From assembly GCA_927443345.1 (NCBI GenBank), contig CAKMKJ010000052.1:60944-124943 (forward strand): a stretch of DNA of 64,000 bases. Direction: 5' to 3'. Source of the stretch: an uncultured Anaerolineaceae bacterium. GTDB lineage: Bacteria; Chloroflexota; Anaerolineae; Anaerolineales; Anaerolineaceae. Positions within the stretch are counted from its first letter, which is position 1. Each line of letters starts with the position of its first letter. The position numbers and the translations under genes were made by a program. Positions 25,564 to 34,376 of the stretch are shown piece by piece. The notes beneath the pieces were generated by a model, which was not told the origin of the DNA, ran no database searches, and saw only the letters and a program-made list of their open reading frames with translations.

Positions 25564-25569
25564 TATAAT
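25564..25569 (+). promoter_or_regulatory. Leaderless -10 box of the PfkB-like gene
   Basis: A perfect TATAAT lies five bases before the ATG at 25575. No ribosome-binding site is present, consistent with a leaderless transcript. Confidence 0.55.
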
Positions 25570-25574
25570 CCGGT

Positions 25575-26582
25575 ATGCCTGATTATGAATTCTTTGACTT
25601 TTTGGTGGTCGGTGATATAGCGACTGAATTTATCATCGATTTGCGCAACCGGTCGCATCCAAATGTCTTGGGAGGGCCGTTATTATATGCTGCCGGGGGA
25701 TTGCGCTGCTGGAACGATAGAATCGCCATCCTCAGTCATACATCATCAAAATATCGATACGCTTTGGACCGGATCAAAAAATTATACAAAATTGATTTTC
25801 AAGGGGTTCAATTTCAAAATGACATTGAAGATGATCGTCAATTTTTAGGTTATATATCACCGAATGAAGTCATCATTGAAAATCCGGTAGCCTTTTATTC
25901 AAGCAGAAAATTGTGTTTTCCAAAAAATCTGCTGGGTTATGTAAAAAATGATCCCGAGATGCAAATCAATAAAAAATCAAAATATTACCCTGAAGATTTT
26001 CCAAGACATTACCGCGATGTTAGCGCTTCATTGATTTGTCCCACCAGCATCGCTACCCAAATCCAACTTTCTACAATTTTATTAAATGCTTCCACTAAAA
26101 ATCTTGTGATTCAGTCAAGCCCGCAATATATGAATCTATCCAATTTTGAAACCATGCCTGTTTTGCTTAAAGATCTCACTGCTTTTGTCACCACAACTGA
26201 TCAAATTCAGAATCTCTTTCGCAACCGTTCATCTGGTCTTTGGGAGATGGCTGATCAACTTTGCAGTATGGGTTGTGAATATATAATCATTAATGATGCA
26301 GTTAATGGGTTTTACTTGTATGACCGAAAAATGAACCGCCGCATCCAGTCACCGGCTTATCCTGTTGAATGTATTGATCCCACTGGAGTGTTGCCATCAT
26401 TTTGCGGTGGTTTTCTGGCTGGCTACAAAAGAAATTATGATGCCATTGAAGCCTTGACTCTGGGGATTGTATCGGCTTCATTTACTTGCGAAGGCAGTTA
26501 TCCATTTTTTGGTTCCGATGCGATTCCAGGATTGCATCAAAATCGGCTAAAACTGGTAAGGGAATTGGTAAAAAAAATATGA
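25575..26582 (+). CDS. PfkB-fold protein lacking the catalytic aspartate (putative pseudokinase)
   Basis: 335-residue protein with the ribokinase/PfkB layout: an N-terminal VVGDIATEF strand, a GGPLLYAAGGLRCW segment matching the substrate-side glycine motif, and a C-terminal IDPTGVLPSFCGGFLAG segment. The second PfkB signature normally reads D-T-x-G-A-G-D-x-F, in which the last Asp is the catalytic base. Here the corresponding residues 268-276 are D-P-T-G-V-L-P-S-F, so the GAGD anion hole and base are lost (Pro at 274). A normal sugar-kinase reaction is unlikely. It may bind a nucleoside or sugar as a regulator. The stop codon overlaps the start of the M20 peptidase gene. Confidence 0.7.
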   Translation: MPDYEFFDFLVVGDIATEFIIDLRNRSHPNVLGGPLLYAAGGLRCWNDRIAILSHTSSKYRYALDRIKKLYKIDFQGVQFQNDIEDDRQFLGYISPNEVIIENPVAFYSSRKLCFPKNLLGYVKNDPEMQINKKSKYYPEDFPRHYRDVSASLICPTSIATQIQLSTILLNASTKNLVIQSSPQYMNLSNFETMPVLLKDLTAFVTTTDQIQNLFRNRSSGLWEMADQLCSMGCEYIIINDAVNGFYLYDRKMNRRIQSPAYPVECIDPTGVLPSFCGGFLAGYKRNYDAIEALTLGIVSASFTCEGSYPFFGSDAIPGLHQNRLKLVRELVKKI

Positions 26583-27682
26583 ATAATTGTCAATATTCAC
26601 AATTCATATTGGATGCGAAAGCGATTCAAGCTATCCCCTCTTTAACCTTCTATGAGTTCAAACGTGGAGAATTTCTGGCTGCCCAATTTTCTGCACTCTC
26701 TCTATTGGATGTCCACATTGATACCATCGGAAACGTGTATGCCAGAATCCAGGGGGGAAACGCTCTCCCTCTTGTAATTTCAGCGCACCTCGATTCTGTA
26801 TTGTCTCCAATCGAAAACAACCCCATAATCGAAAATGAAAGACATATAACCGGGCCGGGGATCGGTGATAATGCAACAGGTGTTGCTGCCCTGGTGGAAA
26901 TTGGAAGAACCTTCATGGATCATAAAACCACTCCACCCGGAGATATATGGCTGGTCGGAGACGTTTGTGAAGAAGGTCTTGGAAATCTAAAAGGTATGCA
27001 ACAAATAGTAGAAAAATTCAAAGAAAAAGTGATCGCTTATCTGGTTCTCGAGGGAATTGGCCTGGGGATGATTCAAACCGCTGCGCTTGGAATTTACCGC
27101 TACCAAATAATAGTAAATTCGAAGGGCGGTCATGCCTGGAGCAATTTCGGTGAGCCATCTGCCATCCACGAATTAATTGCCCTTTCAGCCAAGATGCTTG
27201 CGATTAAACTGCCAGCCAACCCGCGCAGTTCGATCAATATCGGTGCCATTTCAGGCGGCGGTTCAATTAATTCGATTGCCAGTCACGCTGAAATGCAAAT
27301 CGAAATCCGTTCCGAAGATGAATCCACACTTGAATCTCTTGCCAGGACAATTCACAAAATTGCCACTCAAACAAATCCATCTGGTATAGAGGTTTCAATT
27401 TCAGAAATTGGCATGAGACCTTCAGGCCGAATCAATGAAAACAAGCCAGTGATTGTTACAGCGCAGGCAGCCCTTCGCAATACTGGCATCACGCCGGTTT
27501 TTGCTATCTCTTCTTCAGACGCTTCTTTGCCGATCAGCCTTGGATACCCGGCTACATGCCTGGGTATTACCTCTGGCCGAAATGTTCACACCCAGCAAGA
27601 AACCATTGATCTCCTCTCCATACCAAAAGGACTATCCCAACTTTTCTATTTTATTGAACACTTATGGAATTACCAACCCTAA
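26579..27682 (+). CDS. M20-family metallopeptidase
   Basis: 367-residue zinc peptidase of the M20 (PepT/DapE/ArgE/carboxypeptidase) family. Metal and catalytic residues are in order: H70-x-D72, D97 in GPGIGDNATG, the E131-E132 pair, E158, and a final His in the GRNVHTQQE segment near the C-terminus. The lid domain lies about 175-285 and carries a SKGGHAWSNF substrate motif. The substrate class (small peptides, acyl-amino acids) cannot be assigned. The frame is open further upstream, but the ATG at 26579 is best: it overlaps the PfkB-like stop as ATGA, so both proteins are made together. Confidence 0.87.
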   Translation: MNNCQYSQFILDAKAIQAIPSLTFYEFKRGEFLAAQFSALSLLDVHIDTIGNVYARIQGGNALPLVISAHLDSVLSPIENNPIIENERHITGPGIGDNATGVAALVEIGRTFMDHKTTPPGDIWLVGDVCEEGLGNLKGMQQIVEKFKEKVIAYLVLEGIGLGMIQTAALGIYRYQIIVNSKGGHAWSNFGEPSAIHELIALSAKMLAIKLPANPRSSINIGAISGGGSINSIASHAEMQIEIRSEDESTLESLARTIHKIATQTNPSGIEVSISEIGMRPSGRINENKPVIVTAQAALRNTGITPVFAISSSDASLPISLGYPATCLGITSGRNVHTQQETIDLLSIPKGLSQLFYFIEHLWNYQP

Positions 27683-27707
27683 TTTTTTACTGACATAGTT
27701 TCTTGTT

Positions 27708-27735
27708 TTGAGTTTATAAGACCTTATTGTAAAAT
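27708..27735 (+). promoter_or_regulatory. Promoter of the PAP2 gene
   Basis: TTGAGT (27708-27713), a 16-base spacer and TAAAAT (27730-27735). An AGAGGAGAA ribosome-binding site follows before the ATG at 27784. Confidence 0.6.
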
Positions 27736-27783
27736 CACAATAGTCAGATCAATTAATAATCAATTTTTAAGAGGAGAACGCAA

Positions 27784-28761
27784 ATGGAATCATTATTTAA
27801 TTTTGAAATAGGCATTACCCTTTTTTTGCAAAACCTGGGTGCATGGCTGGCAGGACCTTTTCAGGCGATATCACTTCTAGCCACTGAAGAATTTTTTATC
27901 TTGATCTTGCCGCTCGTATTTTGGAGCATTGATTCTTTGATCGGATTACGCATGGCATTCATGTTGGTAATCAGCGGAAGCATTAACTATTATCTAAAAA
28001 TGATATTCCACAGCCCTCGCCCTTTCTGGTATGACGCCAGTGTCAAATCTTACAGCCACGAAACAAGCTTTGGTTTACCTTCCGGACATTCACAAAGTGC
28101 GGCCAGCCAATTTGGCATTATGGCAGCTACCGTTCAAAAAAAGGGTTTTACTATCGCCATGTTGGTGGTGATCTTTCTGGTGGGTCTCTCGAGATTATTT
28201 CTAGGTATGCATTTCTTGCGAGACGTCCTTACTGGCTGGCTCCTCGGCGGAATTCTAGTCTGGCTGTATATGCGCTTTGAAAAAAACGTCGCACAATGGC
28301 TAACTTCTAAAAGTCTGACAATTCAAATTCTGCTGAGCTTTGTGTTGGGGGTTGTTATAATCTTGCTCGGATTCGGCTTTCAAACGATTTCCGCTTCATG
28401 GCAAATGCCAGCAGAGTGGATCAATAATGCTGCTCTCACGGGGGGTGCGGTTCCTGACCCATTCAATATCGAAGGCATCATCACCCTGGGTGGCGTGGCA
28501 TTCGGTTTCATGTCTGGCTATGCCATATGGGTGAAAAAATTCGGACAACCCAAAGCGCTTGGCTCTGTTGTGAAACGTTTTGCTAGATATCTCGTAGGTA
28601 TAGTTGGAGTAATCGCTTTGTATCTTGGCTTGAAGATGATCTTTCCTGAAGAACCACTTGTTTTGGGTTACATCCTCAGATTTGTTCGCTATACACTGAT
28701 CGGCTTATGGGTCACATATTTTGCACCACTTATATTCAAGAAACTTAAGCTGGAAAAATAA
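27784..28761 (+). CDS. PAP2-family membrane phosphatase
   Basis: 325-residue polytopic membrane protein of the type-2 phosphatidic acid phosphatase family. The three catalytic motifs are present: K-x6-R-P as KMIFHSPRP, PSGH near residue 100, and S-R-x5-H as SRLFLGMH followed by RD. Such enzymes remove phosphate from lipid phosphates such as undecaprenyl pyrophosphate or phosphatidic acid on the outer face of the membrane. The protein continues with about four further hydrophobic segments after the core, longer than minimal family members. It has its own promoter and a good ribosome-binding site. Confidence 0.88.
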   Translation: MESLFNFEIGITLFLQNLGAWLAGPFQAISLLATEEFFILILPLVFWSIDSLIGLRMAFMLVISGSINYYLKMIFHSPRPFWYDASVKSYSHETSFGLPSGHSQSAASQFGIMAATVQKKGFTIAMLVVIFLVGLSRLFLGMHFLRDVLTGWLLGGILVWLYMRFEKNVAQWLTSKSLTIQILLSFVLGVVIILLGFGFQTISASWQMPAEWINNAALTGGAVPDPFNIEGIITLGGVAFGFMSGYAIWVKKFGQPKALGSVVKRFARYLVGIVGVIALYLGLKMIFPEEPLVLGYILRFVRYTLIGLWVTYFAPLIFKKLKLEK

Positions 28762-28835
28762 CAAAATATTAATAAACTTTAACAGTAAAAAATCATATAA
28801 TTTTAAGCAGAGCCTGATAGTATGAAGGAGGAAAA

Positions 28836-29054
28836 ATGAACAAATTAGTAAGTTTTGTAATCGGCGCATTCAGTGGTGCTTTGGTCAGTAGTATTTTAGT
28901 TTTATTGCTTACCCCGATGAAAGGCACTGAAGTACGTGCCCGACTCGGTAACTCTTTTGTCCATGTTCAAAATGAAGTTAAAACTGCTGCTCAAAGCCGA
29001 ATAGATGAGCTTAATCAACAGTTAGCCAAGTTGCAAAACAAGGTTACAGAATAA
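28836..29054 (+). CDS. YtxH-like small membrane protein
   Basis: 72-residue protein with one N-terminal membrane helix (about 5-26) followed by a TPMKGTEVRARL boundary and an amphipathic, Gln-rich helix likely to form a coiled coil (about 42-70). This is the YtxH-like layout of small stress-related membrane proteins. The start is clear: an AAGGAGG ribosome-binding site lies five bases before the ATG. It follows the PAP2 gene by 74 bases and is followed by a palindromic element and a terminator. No biochemical activity is known. Confidence 0.7.
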   Translation: MNKLVSFVIGAFSGALVSSILVLLLTPMKGTEVRARLGNSFVHVQNEVKTAAQSRIDELNQQLAKLQNKVTE

Positions 29055-29071
29055 GATTCGAAGTTTAACTT

Positions 29072-29149
29072 AACGTTGACAAGGTACCGCCTTGGCCCTC
29101 AAAAAGCGAGGGAAATGTGGCGCGCGAAATTTGCGACCTTGTCAACGTT
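29072..29149. repeat. 78-base palindromic element with 14-base inverted ends
   Basis: Perfect arms AACGTTGACAAGGT (29072-29085) and ACCTTGTCAACGTT (29136-29149) enclose 50 bases that contain a second hairpin CCCTC/GAGGG. It has no coding capacity and resembles a miniature mobile or REP-like element. No other copy was noticed in this window. Confidence 0.65.
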
Positions 29150-29163
29150 TAATCAACACTCAC

Positions 29164-29192
29164 ACCAGTTCATTTCTGAACTGGTTTTTTTT
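29164..29192 (+). terminator. Intrinsic terminator after the 28.8 kb gene
   Basis: Perfect arms ACCAGTTCA and TGAACTGGT with a four-base loop (29164-29185), followed by seven T residues. It separates the plus-strand gene from the convergent protease gene. Confidence 0.9.
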
Positions 29193-31221
29193 ACTCTGTC
29201 AGCGTAATGGAATATTGCGCTTTTTGCCGGGTATATTTTGAGGCACCGCTAACCACAAGGATCGGATCTTCACCAAAACAGTTCGGATCCAACCTCAAGT
29301 TCAGTTCTTCACCTGCTAGAACGGTATATTTATTTACCACTTTTTCGCCGTAAGTGGTGATGATAGAGACCAAAAATGGTTGCGGAATCGAATTCTGAAG
29401 GCGTGAAAAACCGTCAGTCGACCAACCCCCATCCCCGATTTCAAAGGTTTCTTCATAACCAACTTCAGCGATGCGAATATTATCTACTGCGAAACCCTCA
29501 TTGCTTAAAGCGCCGTCGCTGATCATTTCAAACCGCAGCCAAACCATGCTCCCTGCAAATTGCGAAAGAGAGGCATGATGATTTTCCCAGCCATCAGTCC
29601 AACCGCTGAAGGCACAGCCCAAACTGCTTCCGATGCCATCCTGGGTTGTGCAGTCATCGGTAGTCAACACGCTCCACGTTTCGCCATCCAGGCTGGCCAT
29701 GAGATAGGCGTAATCGTAATCTTCTTCGAGATCGTACCAGGCATCAAATGACAAGTTGAGTTCGCCAGTATGGCCCGTGAAATCAAACAATCTGGTTACC
29801 ATTGTATTCACTGAATCCCCTCTGTTAGACCACATAAATGCCCCCTGGTTTTCACCATTATCAGGCAGTATATTGATGGTGGAATTTCCTACAAAATGAA
29901 GGTTGACCGGATTATTACAGGCTATTTGAAAGTAATCAGTGCCAAATTGATGAACGCTGCCCACAACAGAAGTTCCATCACATTCGTTTAACCATTCAGT
30001 TTCAGTGACTAAAGGTACATCAAGATATTGAGAGTAGAAATACCTTCCACCCTCAATAGATCGGTCATTAAGATAATTGGTGATCGTCCAATCTTGAAAA
30101 AACCCATCCGCGGTCAACAGACTTTCGGTGACCGGATCCATCACTTGAGCAGTCTGAAAGACATTATCGAGGCTGTCAAAACCATTGAATGGATTGGATG
30201 CCCACTCCCGGGTCATGTTTTCGCCAAACCGCCCATAAAAATAGGTGGTAAACATGTAGCTGGCGCCATAATTAAGGTCGTTTAGATCTGCATCTGAAGA
30301 CCAATTATTGAGTTGTAAATCAGGGTCTAGCGTAAAGTAATAATCAAACCCACCGGCTTCAAAACCATTGACCAGGGTAGACAATTCTGAAAACCCTTCA
30401 TTCAGCCATAACTCTTCATCCGGGTCTCGATATCCTTGAATCACATGCTGATGTTCGTGTGCCATGGTACTGAGTGTATAAGGGTCAGTGATCGACTGAC
30501 CGTCAGCGTTAATAGTAAACATCTCATGCACATTGGAGTACTCATACACCTCAGGCAATACGTAATCTGTAGAGAGGGCATATCCAGCCAGTGAATCGCC
30601 CAAATCTCTGGCATACAAGATATACAGATGAGGGTCGTTATCGACTCCGGGAATCCACTCGGTTCCAAACATGGCATGATTGGTGGGATAAATTTGTTCA
30701 GAAAAAATATCTATCAGGATTTTGAGATCGTCTAAATTTAGAACAATATCGTTTTCAGCCCAAAAATAGGTGTTTTCAGTTGCATATCTTAAGGTCGCCT
30801 CAGTCCGAATCATATTGTCGTCGGCATCCAGTATATAAAAATATTTCTGATCACCGATCTGATATTGAACAGGAGGTGTGGTCAATTGAGTTGGATGAGC
30901 CGCTCCCCCGTTTATTCTTTGATCAATCCGGTTAAGATCGGCAGTAGGCAGCACCGTATCTTCCAGTTCGGCTTGTGACTGCAGAGCCGATTGCAGCGAA
31001 TTTTGATCTTTGCCATTGGTTAGCTGTGGGTCTGATTCCTGCAAGCCCACACTGCAGACTGCCTCCGTTGGCATGGCCGGGGTGGCCACTTCCGGAATGA
31101 GCGTAATCGAAGAAAACTTGTCCGAGACAAGGAAAATGGCAGCACAAAGGCCTGATATGAGGAGGCAGCCAACCACAACACCGAGCACAATAAATAGAAT
31201 AGTTTTTTCAGATTTATCCAT
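29191..31221 (-). CDS. Membrane-anchored HExxH metalloprotease (immune inhibitor A-like)
   Basis: 676-residue protein with an N-terminal signal anchor (about 6-30) and an acidic, Gln/Thr-rich linker. The zinc motif H255-E256-x-x-H259 is followed by LNEG (E275), a gluzincin-like arrangement. The C-terminal half (about 440-620) has beta-sandwich features with VDNIRI and DGETWSVL signatures seen in immune inhibitor A-type MAM-like domains. It is likely a surface protease. The ATG at 31221 is preferred to a further-upstream frame start, since it gives a clean anchor and overlaps the polymerase gene by eight bases. Placement at the end of an exopolysaccharide operon suggests a role in extracellular matrix processing. 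Confidence 0.8.
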   Translation of the reverse strand: MDKSEKTILFIVLGVVVGCLLISGLCAAIFLVSDKFSSITLIPEVATPAMPTEAVCSVGLQESDPQLTNGKDQNSLQSALQSQAELEDTVLPTADLNRIDQRINGGAAHPTQLTTPPVQYQIGDQKYFYILDADDNMIRTEATLRYATENTYFWAENDIVLNLDDLKILIDIFSEQIYPTNHAMFGTEWIPGVDNDPHLYILYARDLGDSLAGYALSTDYVLPEVYEYSNVHEMFTINADGQSITDPYTLSTMAHEHQHVIQGYRDPDEELWLNEGFSELSTLVNGFEAGGFDYYFTLDPDLQLNNWSSDADLNDLNYGASYMFTTYFYGRFGENMTREWASNPFNGFDSLDNVFQTAQVMDPVTESLLTADGFFQDWTITNYLNDRSIEGGRYFYSQYLDVPLVTETEWLNECDGTSVVGSVHQFGTDYFQIACNNPVNLHFVGNSTINILPDNGENQGAFMWSNRGDSVNTMVTRLFDFTGHTGELNLSFDAWYDLEEDYDYAYLMASLDGETWSVLTTDDCTTQDGIGSSLGCAFSGWTDGWENHHASLSQFAGSMVWLRFEMISDGALSNEGFAVDNIRIAEVGYEETFEIGDGGWSTDGFSRLQNSIPQPFLVSIITTYGEKVVNKYTVLAGEELNLRLDPNCFGEDPILVVSGASKYTRQKAQYSITLTE

Positions 31222-32683
31222 TAGAGTCCAATTCAGTCGATCTGATCCATCTTGAAGCGGCGACAACCAACCCCAGGGTGAACCAATAATAAGGCAGGGC
31301 AAAACTATCCACGCTGAATTCTTCGAGGATGAAGGTAATCAGCATAAAAATACCCATCCAACCAATGGTCTTGCTGAGTTGATCTTTGCGGTTGGAAAGG
31401 TCTTTGGCAGTAAAGGCAATCACAACCAAAAAAATCACGAATAAGGAGAAACCGATAATCCCGGTTTCTGCCATCAAACGCGTCCAAAGATTTTTTACGT
31501 TTAACAGGCCGCTGCTCCAACCTGTCAGCTTGTTGACCTCTGGCAACTGCCAGGCGTAATCAGGCAGGTATTGCGGGAAGTAATACCCTGAAAACCCAAC
31601 ACCAACCCCTGAAACAGGATAGTCATTAAAAATATTCCAACCTGTCTGCCAATAAACCACCCGCTCACCAAACTGAAGATTGTCTGCATAATTCAAGAGG
31701 GGGTTTTCAACCTCTGACGAGAATTGAAACACTTTCTCCATGCGCGGATCAAGTTTGCTCAAGACAAACAATCCGCCGACTAAAATGCCAAGGTAGAGGA
31801 TGACCATGGTCAGGCCTGTCAAAATCCCCACCAGAACCGTGTTGCGAGCATTCCATTTTTTGACCATCCACTTCGCGAAACGGATATTGGCCAGCAGAAA
31901 TAAAAAAGCCAACACCAGCATAAATGCCACCAGTCCACCGCGCGATAAAGTCAAAAATAACACCACAAACCCGGCAGCCAGCAACAGATTTTCAAAAGTG
32001 AATTTCCAGATGCGGAAGCTGTGCGCGCTGAATTTATTCTTGGTGGCGGCCATCCAATACATCAGGTAAACAAGATTGAGTTGATGCGCCAGCCAGGAAG
32101 GTTCTGATGCAAACCCGGTGGCGCGTCCGTCAAAGAGAACCGTGGTCGAAAACAGATGCTGGAAAGCGCGCATGCCATCTGTAAAATCATTATAGATAAA
32201 TGACACCGCTGCCTGGATCAATGACCAAATGATGATTGCCAGACCTCCCCAATTGACGATTCTAAGAGTCTGTTTGATTTTGACTTCAGAATTCGGCATG
32301 GCGGTGGTGATGGTATAAAACAACAGACCCAGTCCCAAGGTGGCCATACCTTCTAAAGCCGCCTTAACCATTGAAGCATTTTTATAATCAGGAACATACC
32401 TTAAGAAACCCAGCCCGATGGTAAACATGGCAAACATGAAGAATAACAGGGCTGGTTTGAGTTGAAATGGAAAGCGTCCATTTCTAATGAGATACACCGG
32501 CAGCCAGAGTAAGGCCAGCAATATTACAAAAATTCCGGAAGCAGGCGCTACTGCTGTGGTTTGAAGCACTTTAGCAAAAAGCGGAAAGCTGGTGATGGGC
32601 AAAGCGGCAACCATACACAACCACAAAAACCAGACACCTTTTTGCCAGATTGGCTCAAGCTTCTGTAATTGTTGTGTGATCAT
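31214..32683 (-). CDS. O-antigen polymerase/ligase-like membrane protein (Wzy/WaaL type)
   Basis: 489-residue integral membrane protein with about 12 hydrophobic helices. The large extracytoplasmic loop (about residues 320-410) holds the VYWQTGWNIFNDYPVSGVGV segment that is characteristic of the Wzy_C/O-antigen ligase family. Such proteins polymerise or transfer undecaprenyl-linked glycans at the outer face of the membrane. The start ATG at 32683 is set by a TAATG overlap with the chain-length regulator gene, so the products are made in step. It forms an operon with that regulator and the downstream protease. Confidence 0.85.
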   Translation of the reverse strand: MITQQLQKLEPIWQKGVWFLWLCMVAALPITSFPLFAKVLQTTAVAPASGIFVILLALLWLPVYLIRNGRFPFQLKPALLFFMFAMFTIGLGFLRYVPDYKNASMVKAALEGMATLGLGLLFYTITTAMPNSEVKIKQTLRIVNWGGLAIIIWSLIQAAVSFIYNDFTDGMRAFQHLFSTTVLFDGRATGFASEPSWLAHQLNLVYLMYWMAATKNKFSAHSFRIWKFTFENLLLAAGFVVLFLTLSRGGLVAFMLVLAFLFLLANIRFAKWMVKKWNARNTVLVGILTGLTMVILYLGILVGGLFVLSKLDPRMEKVFQFSSEVENPLLNYADNLQFGERVVYWQTGWNIFNDYPVSGVGVGFSGYYFPQYLPDYAWQLPEVNKLTGWSSGLLNVKNLWTRLMAETGIIGFSLFVIFLVVIAFTAKDLSNRKDQLSKTIGWMGIFMLITFILEEFSVDSFALPYYWFTLGLVVAASRWIRSTELDSNG

Positions 32684-33450
32684 TATTTGTTCTTCCCAAA
32701 CATAAGAAGACCCAGCCCCACCAATAATCCGCACAAGCTGCCTGCCAGCGTCGAAAGGTTCATTTTTAGCAACACCGGGCTGGCAGGAAGATAAGCATCT
32801 TCAGTTTTTTCAGTGCTGAGATTTGAGAGCAAGATCGCATCTTGCAAATCTGAGGTTTCTGCTGAACTCGATGTTTCAGTCAGCGCAAAGCGAATGCTGG
32901 CCAGGTTCTCGTTGGAACAATATCCAGACGCTGGTTCGACAATCACGGTTTGGCTGAAACAATTTTGCAGCGCCAATTGGGCTGAAAGCAACGCCAGCGT
33001 TTCTTGTGATTTGGCCTGGAACGTATTAAGCCCCTCATCAGCAGCCTCCACCCAAATTTGAGTTAATTTTTGCGCGGTTTGTGGATCGTTGTCACGAACG
33101 GTCAATTCCCACCGGTAGCCCTGCCTGGCTTTTGTAAATCTATCCTTGAGCATCTCGTCTGTGACGGATATGCCCAACGCTTCGGCTTTATCTTTAACCT
33201 CTTTCATAACTAAGGTGGAGCTTATTTTGTCGCCGACTACTGAAATTACTGCATCTTCTTGGGATTCGTTAATTCTGCCCGCATACGCAAAATCAATGGA
33301 GGTTGTTATGGAAGCCTGTGATTCATAAATCGGCTTTTGAAGTTTGACTACTAACATCCCGGCGACACCGCCAGCGATCATTATCAACACAACCAGCCAC
33401 CACCAACGAATCACACGTTTAAGTATTTCAGAAGGGATTACATCTTCCAT
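32683..33450 (-). CDS. Polysaccharide chain-length regulator (Wzz-like)
   Basis: 255-residue protein with a membrane helix near each end (about 18-40 and 228-248) and a long helical extracytoplasmic domain between, the layout of Wzz/GumC-type regulators of glycan chain length. A Tyr-kinase domain is absent. The region near residue 150 forms a coiled coil (ETLALLSAQLALQNC). The ATG at 33450 is preferred because GGAGGAG lies seven bases upstream. It precedes the Wzy-like polymerase with a one-base overlap, as is common in capsule and exopolysaccharide clusters. Confidence 0.8.
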   Translation of the reverse strand: MEDVIPSEILKRVIRWWWLVVLIMIAGGVAGMLVVKLQKPIYESQASITTSIDFAYAGRINESQEDAVISVVGDKISSTLVMKEVKDKAEALGISVTDEMLKDRFTKARQGYRWELTVRDNDPQTAQKLTQIWVEAADEGLNTFQAKSQETLALLSAQLALQNCFSQTVIVEPASGYCSNENLASIRFALTETSSSAETSDLQDAILLSNLSTEKTEDAYLPASPVLLKMNLSTLAGSLCGLLVGLGLLMFGKNK

Positions 33451-33485
33451 AATTCGCTCCTCCAGCATTGATTAATTATACCCGT

Positions 33486-33514
33486 ACAAAAAACCCGGCG
33501 TGTAGGCCGGGTTT
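33486..33514 (-). terminator. Intrinsic terminator between the secreted protein gene and the Wzz-like gene
   Basis: Minus-strand arms AAACCCGGC and GCCGGGTTT with a six-base loop (33491-33514), followed by TTTTTTG. It lies 24 bases after the 33.5 kb gene. Confidence 0.85.
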
Positions 33515-33538
33515 AAATATTCTAAGCAATTTCTGAAG

Positions 33539-34213
33539 TTATTTTCCTTGGAAGTTAATAATCTGTAAATTCTTTGAACATGAAGCGAAGGTATCGATGG
33601 ATACCGGCCCCAAAACTTCCGTTCCAGTGGGACTGAATACCTGAATGGTGAGTAAGTCGTCTGAGTCTACGGGAGTTGTGCCCAGCACGAACTCAAAGCT
33701 GCCAGGACCATAAGGCGTATTGGTCACCAAGCCAGATAAACCAATCTGATTGACTGACGCCCCGTTATAGGTGCCGGTAATTTTCAAAATATAGTGGGTT
33801 AAAGGAGCACCGGTTTTGCTCAAAACCTGACCTGCGACACCCTGCCATTTGCAGGCTGCCTCCGGGTGTGCGAAATTTACAGTATAGACCGGGCTTCCGG
33901 CCTGAACTTCAAATAGATCAGTATTGGGTGTGGGCGTGGCGGTGGCTGTAGATGTTGGTGTATTGGTTGCGGTGGCCGTGGCTGTAGCCGTTAAGGCAAC
34001 AGTTGCAGTCATCTCTTCGGTGGCAGTCGGCGCTTCTGTTTCAGTTACCACAACTGTTTCGGTTTCGCCAACTGGGAGGGTCGCTGCAACCGTATTTGTT
34101 ATTGCAACCGTTGTTGTTGGATCAGGGGTGAGAAAATTGAAACCCTCACCAAATAATACGGTGAGCGCAGTTCCAGCGAGCAATATTACCAACATCACAA
34201 ATCGTTTAACCAT
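33539..34213 (-). CDS. Secreted Thr-rich protein, unknown
   Basis: 224-residue protein with an N-terminal hydrophobic segment (about 4-24) followed by an Ala/Thr/Glu-rich low-complexity linker (about 30-100) that ends in TPTPNTDLFEV. The C-terminal domain (about 105-224) is beta-rich with paired Cys residues (CKWQG and FASCSK) and could be an immunoglobulin-like or carbohydrate-binding module. No catalytic motif is visible. The ATG at 34213 follows a GGAGG ribosome-binding site. It is transcribed away from the divergent exopolysaccharide operon and has its own terminator. A cell-surface role is inferred from the export signal and linker. Confidence 0.65.
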   Translation of the reverse strand: MVKRFVMLVILLAGTALTVLFGEGFNFLTPDPTTTVAITNTVAATLPVGETETVVVTETEAPTATEEMTATVALTATATATATNTPTSTATATPTPNTDLFEVQAGSPVYTVNFAHPEAACKWQGVAGQVLSKTGAPLTHYILKITGTYNGASVNQIGLSGLVTNTPYGPGSFEFVLGTTPVDSDDLLTIQVFSPTGTEVLGPVSIDTFASCSKNLQIINFQGK

Positions 34214-34376
34214 CACGTCCTCCAGAAACCATAAGTTCTATTCAATAAGGTGCATTTTTCATGCCAACAAAACAGATTTGGATGCGCCGCACCATATCTG
34301 TTATTCACATAATTTACTTCGATGAATTTAAAACGCCGCATCCATTTATGGAATATAATTTGGGAAAGGTGAAAAT

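Noticed and set aside
26486..26578. Longer N-terminus for the M20 peptidase
   Set aside because: It lies inside the PfkB-like gene and gives a non-homologous basic extension; the ATGA overlap start is better.
33924..34325. Val/Ala-rich frame opposite the secreted Thr-rich protein
   Set aside because: It is the antisense image of a repetitive Ala/Thr linker, with no ribosome-binding site or family features.
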